Assembly: GCA_036267135.1 (NCBI GenBank)
Contig: DATAWQ010000014.1
Location: 26,282-90,281, forward strand
Length of the DNA: 64,000 bases
Direction of reading: 5' to 3'
DNA from: PALSA-505 sp036267135
Lineage (GTDB): Bacteria; Actinomycetota; Actinomycetes; Streptosporangiales; Streptosporangiaceae
The notes under the pieces were generated by a model. That model worked only from the letters and a program-made list of their open reading frames with translations, was not told the origin of the DNA and made no database searches. Below, one piece after another: positions 27,337-35,651 of the stretch (positions are counted from its first letter, which is position 1; each line of letters begins with the position of its first letter). A program made the position numbers and the translations under genes.

Positions 27337-27978
27337 TTACACGAGGGTGACAGTCTCGCCGTTGACGATGAGCACCTGGCCGTCGCGCAGGGTGCGGTGC
27401 GGTATCGCGTGTTCGCGGTAGTGCTGGGCCAGGAGGCCGACCGCGGCCGCCTCGGGATGATCCGAGTCGTAGTGCGGGACGATCGCCTCGTCGATGAGCC
27501 CCAGGCCCTCCCACACCGGTTCGGATCCGTAGACCCGTGCTACCGCGGCAGCGTCGTCCACCATCTCCAAGCCGCGCAGGCTCGGCGCGAGCACACAGCA
27601 CCCGGCGCTGTACCCGCCGTAGGTCAGTACGTCACCGGCGAGCAGGTCGCGAAGCACAGTATCCGCGCCGCTGAGCCGCAGCGCGTACCGGAGCATGAAG
27701 GTGTTGCCGCCGCGCAGCCAGACAAGCGCCACCCCGGCCAGATCAGCCCGCAGGTGCTCGGGCTCGCCGGCGTAACCGCGCAGGTCCAACTCGACCGCGT
27801 CGAACCCGAGCTGCCCCAGGTCTCGCACCTCGGTTCCGGTGCTCACCCGCCGGATGGTGTCTGGCTGGTCGTCCAGCGCGTTGGCGATGACCAGCGCCCG
27901 CCGCCCGCCGTCACCGGCCAGCGTGACCAGGTGCCCGGGGTGGTCACCGAGCCGGAAGGAGGAGAGGTACAGGCGCAT
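27337..27978 (-). CDS. Peptidase S51 (dipeptidase E-like) family protein
   Basis: A 213-residue class I glutamine-amidotransferase-like fold. Diagnostic pieces are the WLRGGNTFMLRYAL strand-helix and the nucleophile elbow TYGGYSAGCCVLAPS, with the catalytic Ser of the GxSAG motif, as in S51 dipeptidases and cyanophycinases. ATG 27978 has GGAG upstream. It may be co-transcribed with the threonine aldolase gene 34 bases upstream. Substrate is unknown: an Asp-X dipeptide is the family default. Confidence 0.85.
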   Translation of the reverse strand: MRLYLSSFRLGDHPGHLVTLAGDGGRRALVIANALDDQPDTIRRVSTGTEVRDLGQLGFDAVELDLRGYAGEPEHLRADLAGVALVWLRGGNTFMLRYALRLSGADTVLRDLLAGDVLTYGGYSAGCCVLAPSLRGLEMVDDAAAVARVYGSEPVWEGLGLIDEAIVPHYDSDHPEAAAVGLLAQHYREHAIPHRTLRDGQVLIVNGETVTLV

Positions 27979-28012
27979 TCGCGGACTCCTGAGCAGGCTG
28001 GGTCGATCGAGG

Positions 28013-29041
28013 TTACGGTCGTACCGCCGTGGCCGCGATCGCCGTGGCGAAGTCGTCCACGTCCTCTGCGGTGGTGTCGAAGGCCGCCATCAGGCGCACC
28101 ATGTGCTCGGCCGGGTCCCACATGCCGAAGGTCCAGTCCTGCTGCAGCGACTCGATCTGGCCGGGGTCGAGCGAGACGAACACGGCGTTGGACTGCACCG
28201 GCTGCCGGATGTCCACACCGGGCAGGCTGCCGATGCGGTCGGCCAGCTGCTGGGCCATCGCGTTAGCGTGGCGGGCATTGGCCAGCCAGATGTCATCGGT
28301 GAGCAGTCCGAGGAACTGGGCGGCTATGAACCGCAGCTTGGAGCCGAGCTGAAGTAGTTGCTTGCGCTGGAACAGCACGTCAGTGGCGAGTTCATCGCGC
28401 ATGACCAGGACAGCCTCGGCACCTACCGCGCCGTTCTTGGTGCCGCCGAACGTGAGCACGTCCGCGTGCGCGGCCAGGTCGGCCAGCCCACAGCCGAGGT
28501 GGGCTGCGGCGTTGGCCAGGCGCGCGCCGTCGATGAACAAGTACAGGTCTTGGCTCCGGCAGAACTCACTCAGCCGGGCCAGCTCGTCCAGCGTGTAGCA
28601 GGTGCCGAACTCGGTGACCTGTGAGATGGCCACCGCGCGGGGTTGCACCCGGTGCTCGTCGCCGCGACCGCCGAGCCGTCCTGCGATCAGCTCGGGGGTC
28701 AGCTTTCCATCGGGCACGTCGACGGTCAGCAGCTTGACGCCGAGGATCCGCTCGCAGGCCCCGCACTCGTCCATGTTGATGTGCGCGTTCTGCGGGCAGA
28801 TGACCGCGTCGAAGGGCCGCAACAGCAGGCTGAGGCCCACCACGTTGGCGCCCGTTCCGTTGAACACGAAGAACGCGCGGCTGGCCCCGGACCTGGCCCG
28901 CAGCTCCGCAGCGGCTCGTTCGCTCCATGTGTCGGCGCCGTAGGGGAGTTCGTCTCCGGCGTTGGCGTCCGCGAGCATCCGGAGCACGGCCGGGTGCGCG
29001 CCGGCGTGGTTGTCGCTGCCAAAACTCTTCCGCTTGATCAC
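28013..29041 (-). CDS. Low-specificity L-threonine aldolase-like PLP enzyme
   Basis: A 342-residue fold-type I PLP enzyme. N-terminus KSFGSDNHAGAHPAVLRMLA; the PLP-binding lysine lies in ADVLTFGGTKNGAVGAEAVL; IDGARLANAAAHLG gives the Asp that contacts the pyridine nitrogen. It splits beta-hydroxy amino acids (L-threonine or allo-threonine) to glycine plus aldehyde. Length and motifs match the beta-eliminating lyase/threonine aldolase family. It likely forms an operon with the S51 peptidase. Confidence 0.9.
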   Translation of the reverse strand: MIKRKSFGSDNHAGAHPAVLRMLADANAGDELPYGADTWSERAAAELRARSGASRAFFVFNGTGANVVGLSLLLRPFDAVICPQNAHINMDECGACERILGVKLLTVDVPDGKLTPELIAGRLGGRGDEHRVQPRAVAISQVTEFGTCYTLDELARLSEFCRSQDLYLFIDGARLANAAAHLGCGLADLAAHADVLTFGGTKNGAVGAEAVLVMRDELATDVLFQRKQLLQLGSKLRFIAAQFLGLLTDDIWLANARHANAMAQQLADRIGSLPGVDIRQPVQSNAVFVSLDPGQIESLQQDWTFGMWDPAEHMVRLMAAFDTTAEDVDDFATAIAATAVRP

Positions 29042-29242
29042 CCGCCCAGCCTAATGAAGCGGTCCCCGCCCCCGCCGGCGCAGGGTGCCCCCGCCGGACA
29101 GCGGCTGGGCCCGTCCGGCTGACCGGTACTCACCCGCTTACCGCCGGAACAAGCAACAGCCGGGTCGCCGCGCCCTCCCGCAGTTCGAACTAATATCGAT
29201 GGTGTGCGCGAATTTAAAGACTGAACAGCGGTATCTGTGCAG

Positions 29243-30226
29243 TTAGGAGCCGCGGTGGGCGGCGCGGAGCAGCAAATCCCGGCACAGGCCGCCGAAGTCC
29301 AGGCCCGCAGCCTCCAGGGCCATCGGCAGCGTGCTGGTGTCGGTCATACCCGGGGCGACATTGGCCTCCAGGAAGAAGACCTCTCCGGCCGGGGTCACGA
29401 TCAGGTCGCTGCGGGACAGGTCCCGCAGGCCCAGGGCGGTGTGCGCGGTGACCGCCGCCTCGGCGACCGCGCGGGCGGCCGGTCCGGTCAGCCGAGCGGG
29501 TGTGTAGTACTCGGTCCGGCCCGCGGTGTAACGGGCCGCGTAGTCGAACCAGCTCCCGGACGGGACGATCTCCACCGGCGGCAGCGCCTTCGGGCCGTCG
29601 CCGAGGTCGATGACGCTCACGGCCACCTCGGTGCCGGAGACGAAGCGTTCGACCAGGGCCGTGTCACCGTAGGCGAAGCAGCTGATCATGGCCGCGGGCA
29701 GGTCGTCGGCGACGGCCACCAGCCCGGCGCCGAGCGCGGAGCCGCCCCGGGCGGGCTTGACGAACAGCGGCAGGCCCAGCTCCGCCACGATCCGCTCCAG
29801 CACTGCGGTCGCGCCCAGGTCGTGGAAGGTCTCCTTGGGCAGCGTCACAGACGCGGGCGTGGCCAGCCCGGCCGCGGCCACCACGGCCTTGGCGACCGGC
29901 TTGTCGAAGGCGAGCCGGCAGGCCTGCGCGGTGGCCCCGACGTAGGGCACCTCGAGCAGTCCGAGAACCTCCCGGATAGCCCCGTCCTCGCCACCCTTTC
30001 CGTGGATGGCGGGAAATACGGCGGTGGGCGGGTCAGACGTCAGCAGCGGGATCAGGGTCGCGTCGGCGTCGGCGGCGCCGGCGTCCACCCCCGCCTCGCT
30101 GAGCGCGTCCCTGATCCGGTCGCCCGAGCGCAGCGAGACCTCACGTTCCGGCGACAGGCCCCCGGCCAGGATGAGGACGTGCCCGAGTTCGGCCGCGCGG
30201 TCCACGGTGGCGGTATCCCCAATCAT
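29243..30226 (-). CDS. D-alanine-D-alanine ligase family protein (ATP-grasp)
   Basis: A 327-residue ATP-grasp ligase with the Ddl N-terminus (HVLILAGGLSPEREVSLRSG), AVFPAIHGKGGEDGAIREVL, the ATP-binding KPARGGSALGAG loop and the late SRSDLIVTPAGEVFFLEANV metal/ATP region followed by APGMTDTSTLP. It joins two D-amino acids or similar. As it is shorter than many Ddl enzymes and shares a 4-base overlap with an aminotransferase gene, it may be an accessory ligase rather than the housekeeping Ddl. ATG 30226 overlaps the upstream stop. Confidence 0.85.
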   Translation of the reverse strand: MIGDTATVDRAAELGHVLILAGGLSPEREVSLRSGDRIRDALSEAGVDAGAADADATLIPLLTSDPPTAVFPAIHGKGGEDGAIREVLGLLEVPYVGATAQACRLAFDKPVAKAVVAAAGLATPASVTLPKETFHDLGATAVLERIVAELGLPLFVKPARGGSALGAGLVAVADDLPAAMISCFAYGDTALVERFVSGTEVAVSVIDLGDGPKALPPVEIVPSGSWFDYAARYTAGRTEYYTPARLTGPAARAVAEAAVTAHTALGLRDLSRSDLIVTPAGEVFFLEANVAPGMTDTSTLPMALEAAGLDFGGLCRDLLLRAAHRGS

Positions 30227-31491
30227 GCGGGGCCGTCGGCCGGCAGGCTGCCGAACGTCGCCCGCAGCTCCGTCTCCGCCTCGATGACGCCGGCCAGCCG
30301 CCGTACGCCCTCCTTGATCCTGGCCGGCTCCGGGTAGCAGTACGACAGCCGCATGTACTGGCCGCCCGAGCCGTCGGCGTAGAAGCCGGTGCCCGGCACG
30401 TAGGCGACCCGGCCCGAGATCGCGCGGGGCAGCATGGCCTTGGAGTCCAGGCCGTCCGGCAGCTTGAGCCAGACGTAGAACCCTCCGCCTGGGCGGGTCC
30501 ACCGGGAGCCGTCCGGCATGCTCGCCTCCAGCGCGCCGAGCATCGCGTCCCTTCGCTCGGCGTACAGCTCGCAGAACAGCTTGACCTGCTGCTGCCACGG
30601 CTGGCTGGTCAGGTACTCGCGCACCATCAGCTGGGCCAGGCTGGAATGGCACAGCACCGCGGACTCCGCCGCCAGCACCAGCTTGTCCCTGATGCCGTGC
30701 GGCGCGAGCGCCCAGCCGACCCGCAGGCCAGGCGCGAAGGTCTTGGAGAAGCTGCCCAGGTAGACCACCCCGTCGGTGGAGTCCGCGCGCAGCGCCCGCT
30801 GCGGCTCGGCGTCGAACCCGAGCAGGCCGTACGGGTTGTCTTCGATCAGCAGCAGGTCGTGCCGACGGCAGATGTCCAGGACCTGGGCACGGCGCCCGGC
30901 CGGCAGCGTCACCGCGGCCGGGTTCTGGAACGTGGGCACCGAGTACAGGAACTTGATCCGCTGGCCAGCCGCAGTGACCCGGGCAATCGTGTCGGTGAGC
31001 GCCTCCGGGATGATCCCTTCGTCGTCCATCGGGATATGCACCACCGTGGCCTGGTAGGAGGCGAAGGTGCCGAGCGCCCCGACGTAGGAGGGTGACTCGG
31101 CCAGCACCACGTCACCGGGGTCGATGAAGATCCGGGTCATCAGGTCGAGCGCCTGCTGGGAGCCGACGGTCACCACCACCTCGTCGGGGTGGGCGCGGAT
31201 GCCCTCCAGGGACATGACCTCGCAGATACCTTCGCGCAGCCCTGGGTCGCCCTGGGCCGAGGCGTACTGCAAGGCCACCGAGCCGCGGCCGGCTACCAGT
31301 TGCCCGGCAATCTCACCAACCGCGTCCAGTGGAAGGGCTGTGATGTACGGCATCCCGCCCGCCAGCGACACCACCTCGGGTCGGTCGGCCACCGCGAACA
31401 GGGCCCGGATCTCCGAGGCGACCATCCCAGCCGCCCGGGCGGCGTACTGGTCGACATAGCGGTCCAGCCGGTGCCTGGGATCGATGGTCAC
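30223..31491 (-). CDS. PLP-dependent class I/II aminotransferase (2-aminoadipate-type)
   Basis: A 422-residue fold-type I aminotransferase without a GntR domain. It shows VSLAGGMPYITALPLDAVGE, QYASAQGDPGLREGICEVMS, EDNPYGLLGFD and the Schiff-base lysine in YLGSFSKTFAPGLRVGWALA. The pattern is that of alpha-aminoadipate/LysN-like enzymes. The chosen GTG 31491 has GGAGG upstream; reading on to 31518 adds nine residues without a ribosome site. The ligase that follows overlaps by four bases, so the two are co-translated and probably act on related amino acids. Confidence 0.88.
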   Translation of the reverse strand: MTIDPRHRLDRYVDQYAARAAGMVASEIRALFAVADRPEVVSLAGGMPYITALPLDAVGEIAGQLVAGRGSVALQYASAQGDPGLREGICEVMSLEGIRAHPDEVVVTVGSQQALDLMTRIFIDPGDVVLAESPSYVGALGTFASYQATVVHIPMDDEGIIPEALTDTIARVTAAGQRIKFLYSVPTFQNPAAVTLPAGRRAQVLDICRRHDLLLIEDNPYGLLGFDAEPQRALRADSTDGVVYLGSFSKTFAPGLRVGWALAPHGIRDKLVLAAESAVLCHSSLAQLMVREYLTSQPWQQQVKLFCELYAERRDAMLGALEASMPDGSRWTRPGGGFYVWLKLPDGLDSKAMLPRAISGRVAYVPGTGFYADGSGGQYMRLSYCYPEPARIKEGVRRLAGVIEAETELRATFGSLPADGPA

Positions 31492-31650
31492 GACATGCCT
31501 CCGCTCGCTGGGTACCATGTCAGGGTACGGGCCGGACCGGGGACATGTGCCGTAGATAGCGGACCGCCGGCCGTGGCCGCCGGCCCAACCCTGGCTCGCG
31601 GTCGCGACGGCCGGACCCCGGCAATGAGCGCAGAGTTGAGTGAGCCCAGT

Positions 31651-31695
31651 GTCGTTTAGGGCAACGTCATTTAGTGCAGCATCATTTAGTGCAGG
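31651..31695. repeat. Triple 15-bp tandem repeat upstream of a GNAT gene
   Basis: Three abutting units GTCGTTTAGGGCAAC (31651-31665), GTCATTTAGTGCAGC (31666-31680) and ATCATTTAGTGCAGG (31681-31695), ending eight bases before the probable GTG start of the downstream gene; the last unit supplies part of its leader. Confidence 0.8.
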
Positions 31696-31703
31696 GGTGC
31701 CAG

Positions 31704-32345
31704 GTGCCGCGTCGTCTTGTCAACATCACTCTCGACAACCTGGATGACCTGCCCGTGTCGTGCCGGCGTTGTGTCTTCTGGGAGCTCGAGCCGGTGGCCA
31801 GGACCAGAGCGGAGAAGTCGGGCGATGCCGCGCTGGAGAAGGAGGCCTGGGTCTCCTCCATCCTGCTGGAATGGGGCAGTTGCGGGAAGACCGTGTACGT
31901 GGACGGGATCGCCGCCGGTTACGTGCTCTACGCGCCGCCGCTGTACGTGCCGCGGTCGCTGGCCTTCCCGACCAGCCCGGTCAGCGCCGACGCGGTGCTG
32001 CTGATGACCGCCCACATGCTCACCGAGTTCACCGGCGGCGGCCTGGGCCGGATGCTTGTCCAGGGCGTGGCCAAGGACCTGACCAGGCGCGGCGTGCGGG
32101 CTATCGAGGCCTTCGGCGACCTGCAGTGGAAGGAACCCGCCTGTGTGCTGCCCGCCGACTACCTGCTGGCCGTCGGGTTCAAGACGGTCCGCCCGCACCA
32201 CCGCTACCCGCGGCTGCGGCTGGAGCTCAAAACCGCGCTGTCCTGGCGCGAAGACGTCGAGGTCGCGCTGGAACGCCTGCTGGGCTCGATGACCCCCGAG
32301 CGTGCCCTCCGTCCGGCCTACACCCGCCAGACCAGCCCGGCCTGA
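31704..32345 (+). CDS. GNAT-family N-acetyltransferase
   Basis: A 213-residue protein, VPRRLVNITLDNLDDLPVSC onward. The acetyl-CoA region is visible as LTEFTGGGLGRMLVQGVAKD (GxGxG/R loop), after VLLMTAHM. A Cys-rich start (CRRCVFW) and EACFG-type strand (GVRAIEAFGDLQ) match GNAT proteins commonly found near trxA in actinobacteria. The start GTG 31704 has AGGGG upstream; a start 30 bases earlier is possible but lies in the repeat. Substrate is unknown. Confidence 0.75.
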   Translation: MPRRLVNITLDNLDDLPVSCRRCVFWELEPVARTRAEKSGDAALEKEAWVSSILLEWGSCGKTVYVDGIAAGYVLYAPPLYVPRSLAFPTSPVSADAVLLMTAHMLTEFTGGGLGRMLVQGVAKDLTRRGVRAIEAFGDLQWKEPACVLPADYLLAVGFKTVRPHHRYPRLRLELKTALSWREDVEVALERLLGSMTPERALRPAYTRQTSPA

Positions 32346-32367
32346 CCGGGTTCGCGCGCAAAACAGA

Positions 32368-32395
32368 CGTCCGGGCCGGAAAGCCGACCCGGACG
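32368..32395. terminator. Bidirectional terminator between GNAT gene and trxA
   Basis: An 8-bp stem CGTCCGGG/CCCGGACG with a nested CGG-aaag-CCG, in the 115-base gap between the convergent GNAT and thioredoxin genes. Confidence 0.6.
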
Positions 32396-32461
32396 AAGGT
32401 GATCAGCGAGATGGCAGAGATCGGGCCACCGGACGCGCGAGGTAGCAGTAATCGGGTTGGG

Positions 32462-32785
32462 TCAGATGAATTCGGCCAGATCCCGCAGCAGCGCGGACTT
32501 CGGCTTGGCGCCGATGACCTGCTTGACAACCTCGCCGCCGGAGAACACGTTCAGCGTCGGGATCTGCAGGATCCCGTAGCGCTTGGCCACCTGCGGGTTC
32601 TCGTCTATGTTGATCTTCACAACGTTGATCTTGTCGGCGTGCTCGGTGGCGATCTCCTCGAGCACCGGGGCAACCATCCGGCAGGGACCGCACCATTCGG
32701 CCCAGTAGTCGACGACCACGGGCTTGTCGCTCTTCAGTACCTCCGTTTCGAACGTCGCGTCCGTCACGGTCTTGGTGGCACCCAC
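32462..32785 (-). CDS. trxA: Thioredoxin
   Basis: A 107-residue thioredoxin with active site WCGPC (residues 31-35), the cis-proline in IPTLNVF, and full family length. GTG 32785 follows AAGGAGAG. It lies 46 bases after trxB; together they form the NADPH-thioredoxin system. A longer upstream reading overlaps trxB and has no ribosome site. Confidence 0.97.
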   Translation of the reverse strand: MGATKTVTDATFETEVLKSDKPVVVDYWAEWCGPCRMVAPVLEEIATEHADKINVVKINIDENPQVAKRYGILQIPTLNVFSGGEVVKQVIGAKPKSALLRDLAEFI

Positions 32786-32831
32786 GTCTGGGACTCTCCT
32801 TGGGTTGTGATGGGAATGGATGATGCTCGGG

Positions 32832-33764
32832 TCAGCCTTCCTGGCTGGCCAGCCAGCGCTCGGCGTCCAGCGACGCGGCACATCCGGTGCCGGCCGCGGT
32901 GATCGCCTGACGGTAGGTGTGGTCCACGACGTCGCCGCAGGCGAAGACGCCCTCGATTTCGGTCCGCGTGGACGGCTGCTCCACCAGGAGGTATCCGTCG
33001 GCGTCGGTGGCGAGCTGGTCGGTGAACAGCTCGCTGCGCGGGTCGTGGCCGATCGCCACGAATATTCCGCCTACCGGGAGCAGATGCTCCGCCCCGGTCT
33101 TCGTGTTGCGTATCCGCAGCTCAGCGACCCGCTCCTCACCCAGGACCTCGGTCACCTCGCTATCCCACAGGAAATGGATCTTCGGGTTGGCGAAGGCCCG
33201 ATCTTGCATGATCTTCGAAGCGCGCAGCGTGTCGCGCCGGTGGATCAGCGTGACCGAACGGCCGAACCTGGTGAGGAACATTGCTTCCTCCAGCGCGGAG
33301 TCACCGCCGCCCACCACCGCGATGTCGTGGTCGCGGAAGAAGAACCCGTCACAGGTGGCACACCAGGACACGCCGTGCCCGGACAGCCGCTTCTCGCCCG
33401 GCACGCCGAGCTCGCGGTAGCCGGAGCCGCTGGCGATGATCACGGCCTTGGCCAGGAAGGTCCCCTCGTGGGTCTTGACGACCTTAGGGTCGGCCTTCAG
33501 GTCCACGCTGGTCACGTCGTCGGCGACCAGTTCGGCGCCGAACCGCTCGGCCTGCTTGCGCAGCAGGTCCATCAGGTCCGGGCCGAGGATTCCGTCGGGG
33601 AAGCCGGGGAAGTTCTCCACCTCAGTGGTGTTCATCAGCGCGCCACCGGCGGTGACCGAGCCCTCGAACACCAGCGGATGCAAGCCTGCCCTGGCGGCGT
33701 AGAGCGTCGCGGTATAGCCTGCGGGCCCGGACCCGATGATGATCAAATTACGGACGTCGGTCAC
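32832..33764 (-). CDS. trxB: Thioredoxin-disulfide reductase
   Basis: A 310-residue FAD/NADPH flavoprotein. N-terminal FAD fold IIIGSGPAGYTATLYAARAG, redox-active CATC at residues 135-138 in SWCATCDGFFF, NADPH fold VVGGGDSALEEAMFLTRFG, and the C-terminal FAD contact VFACGDVVD. It reduces thioredoxin. The upstream anti-sigma and sigma genes match the mycobacterial sigM-rsmA-trxB-trxC order. Confidence 0.98.
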   Translation of the reverse strand: MTDVRNLIIIGSGPAGYTATLYAARAGLHPLVFEGSVTAGGALMNTTEVENFPGFPDGILGPDLMDLLRKQAERFGAELVADDVTSVDLKADPKVVKTHEGTFLAKAVIIASGSGYRELGVPGEKRLSGHGVSWCATCDGFFFRDHDIAVVGGGDSALEEAMFLTRFGRSVTLIHRRDTLRASKIMQDRAFANPKIHFLWDSEVTEVLGEERVAELRIRNTKTGAEHLLPVGGIFVAIGHDPRSELFTDQLATDADGYLLVEQPSTRTEIEGVFACGDVVDHTYRQAITAAGTGCAASLDAERWLASQEG

Positions 33765-33938
33765 GACTTATCGCCTCTTCACCCTGGTTGGCGTGCCTTT
33801 CGGCTCGCCTTCAACTGGCATGCACAACAACGGATCCTAGGCCGTTGAGATTCCCGGACGGTGGCCAACCAGCGCCGTCGCCTTCCGGCGCGTCGCCGCC
33901 CCTTCCGGTGTGAGCCGAGACCCGACGTGAGCCGCGGT

Positions 33939-34916
33939 TCAGCCCTGGCCGGTCAGCTCAGTGTGCGCGATCAGGTCGGGGTGCCCGGCCGAGCAGGCCG
34001 GGCCGACGACCCAGACCTGCTGGGGCCGCCCGCCGGCCGCCGCCTGCACGATGATCGTGGCCGGCTGTCCCTGGTAGTGGGCTTGGTCCACGAGGCGTGG
34101 CGGAACCCCCCCGGTGATCTGCGTCACACAGGCCCGGAGCTGATCCTCGGTGCGCGATGAGGCCGAACTCGGCGTGGCGTCGGCGGGCGCTAGCCGGCGC
34201 ATATCCGGCGACGAGGCCAGCACCGACGCCACCTGACTGGCCAGCGTGCCCGGCTGGTAGTCGGTGCCGCTGGAGGTCAGGCGCAGCTTCCCGGCCGGCA
34301 GAAGTGTTTTGTTCGGCCCGGCCTGCCCGGCCGGAGAGACCGCCGGACCACCCCGCGAGCCGAAGGAATGGCTGCCGTTGCGCGGGATGGCTGCGCCCGA
34401 CGAGGCCGTCGACGAGGAACCGCCCTGTCCGGCCAGCTTGACCAGCCCGTACACGCCCACCACCAGGATCACCGCGATCACCGCGGCCGCGCCGAGCAGG
34501 CCCGTGCGCCACTGTGCGCTCCGTGCCGGGCGGTCCGGCCTGCGCCGGATCGGGCCCAGTGGGCGCCGCCGGTCCGGCTCGCCGGCGGGTCCCGGTGCCG
34601 CGCCGTTGCGCGTGCCTGCCTCGCCATTGGCCGTGCCCGCGGCGTCGTGGCCCGAGCCCACGGTCCCGCCACCGGGCGTGGCGGCCAGGGCGGCCGCCTC
34701 GGCGGCCAAGGCGGTCTCCAGCCGGGCGACGAGGTGCGCGGGCATGGCGGGGGTGGGCGCGCTGGCCAGCAGCGTGCTGACCTCCGCCAGGTCGGCGTCG
34801 AGGGAGGAGCAACGCGCACATCTGGTCAGATGCGCGCTGATTCTGGCCGACCGGCGCCTGCTCAGCAGGCCCTCGCGGTAGTCGGCTAGGACGCCGGTGT
34901 CAAGATGGCTGGTCAC
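33939..34916 (-). CDS. Transmembrane anti-sigma factor (zinc-finger type)
   Basis: A 325-residue protein. The N-terminus has an anti-sigma HxxxC..C motif in ARISAHLTRCARCSSLDADL; a single membrane segment sits near residues 145-170 (LLGAAAVIAVILVVGVYGLV); the exported C-terminal domain is Ser/Gly-rich with VAS/CVTQI strands. It should bind and inhibit the sigma factor encoded just upstream, whose stop codon it overlaps by about 17 bases. GTG 34916 is the natural start; the longer upstream reading is Arg/Pro-rich and overlaps the sigma gene. Confidence 0.8.
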   Translation of the reverse strand: MTSHLDTGVLADYREGLLSRRRSARISAHLTRCARCSSLDADLAEVSTLLASAPTPAMPAHLVARLETALAAEAAALAATPGGGTVGSGHDAAGTANGEAGTRNGAAPGPAGEPDRRRPLGPIRRRPDRPARSAQWRTGLLGAAAVIAVILVVGVYGLVKLAGQGGSSSTASSGAAIPRNGSHSFGSRGGPAVSPAGQAGPNKTLLPAGKLRLTSSGTDYQPGTLASQVASVLASSPDMRRLAPADATPSSASSRTEDQLRACVTQITGGVPPRLVDQAHYQGQPATIIVQAAAGGRPQQVWVVGPACSAGHPDLIAHTELTGQG

Positions 34917-35595
34917 GATCGGTGCTCCCTCCTCCCTCGCCGGTGTGATCGGGCTGCGTGGCCCGATTCGGCTGGTCCGCGCGGCCGGTGACCGCGGCGG
35001 TAGGCAGAACGGCCGGTGATGGTGAGACGTCACCGGCGGCCGTCTGGTTCCGTGCCCGGCCGCCCGGCGGCCGGGCGCCGCGCAGGTGAGCCAGATGGGG
35101 GAGCAGCCGGGCCCGGCCACGTGAACACCGGCTCTTCACCGTGCCGGGCGAGACGCCGAGCACCTGCGCCGCCGTGGCCACTGAGTATCCGAGCATGTCC
35201 ACCAGCACCAGCGCCGCCCGTTGCTCGGCCGGCAGGAGCTGCAGTGCGGCGTCGACGTCGAGCGCCGTGTCGCTGGCCGAGGTGGGGTCGGCGGCCGGCC
35301 CGCCGGACCGCTGGCTCAGCGCGTCCAGCACGGCCTCGTCGTCGGCGGGCACGGCCGGCTTGCTGGCCTTGCGCCGCAACTGGTCGAGGCAGGCGTTCAC
35401 CACGATCCGGTGCAGCCACGTGGTCACGGCCGCGTCGCCGCGGAAGTCCGCGGCGCGGCGGAACGCGGAGATCATCGCTTCCTGCACGGCGTCCGCGGCG
35501 TCTTCGGGGTCGTGCAGCGTGCGCAGCGCCACCGCCCACAGCCGGTCCCTGTGCCGGCTGAACAGGGTGCCGAAGGCAGCGGGGTCACCAGCCAC
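34900..35595 (-). CDS. sigM: SigM-like ECF sigma factor
   Basis: An ECF sigma factor. Region 2 is visible as DPAAFGTLFSRHRDRLWAVA ... DAADAVQEAMISAFRRAADF and region 4 as LLPAEQRAALVLVDMLGYSV ... LGVSPGTVKSRCSRGRARL. From GTG 35595 it has 231 residues. The frame stays open upstream and reads SDAELLRSHVAGDPAAFG, where SDAELL is normally part of the family, so the true start may be the CTG at 35655 that overlaps the pseudokinase stop codon (CTGA). The C-tail after region 4 is a 60-residue Pro/Thr-rich extension. It lies between murJ-pseudokinase and the anti-sigma gene, as SigM does in mycobacteria. Confidence 0.88.
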   Translation of the reverse strand: MAGDPAAFGTLFSRHRDRLWAVALRTLHDPEDAADAVQEAMISAFRRAADFRGDAAVTTWLHRIVVNACLDQLRRKASKPAVPADDEAVLDALSQRSGGPAADPTSASDTALDVDAALQLLPAEQRAALVLVDMLGYSVATAAQVLGVSPGTVKSRCSRGRARLLPHLAHLRGARPPGGRARNQTAAGDVSPSPAVLPTAAVTGRADQPNRATQPDHTGEGGGSTDRDQPS

Positions 35596-35651
35596 ATGGC
35601 TGCGCAGCAGCTCGGCGTCTGACCGGCTGCCGCCGCCGTCTCGCCTCAGGT

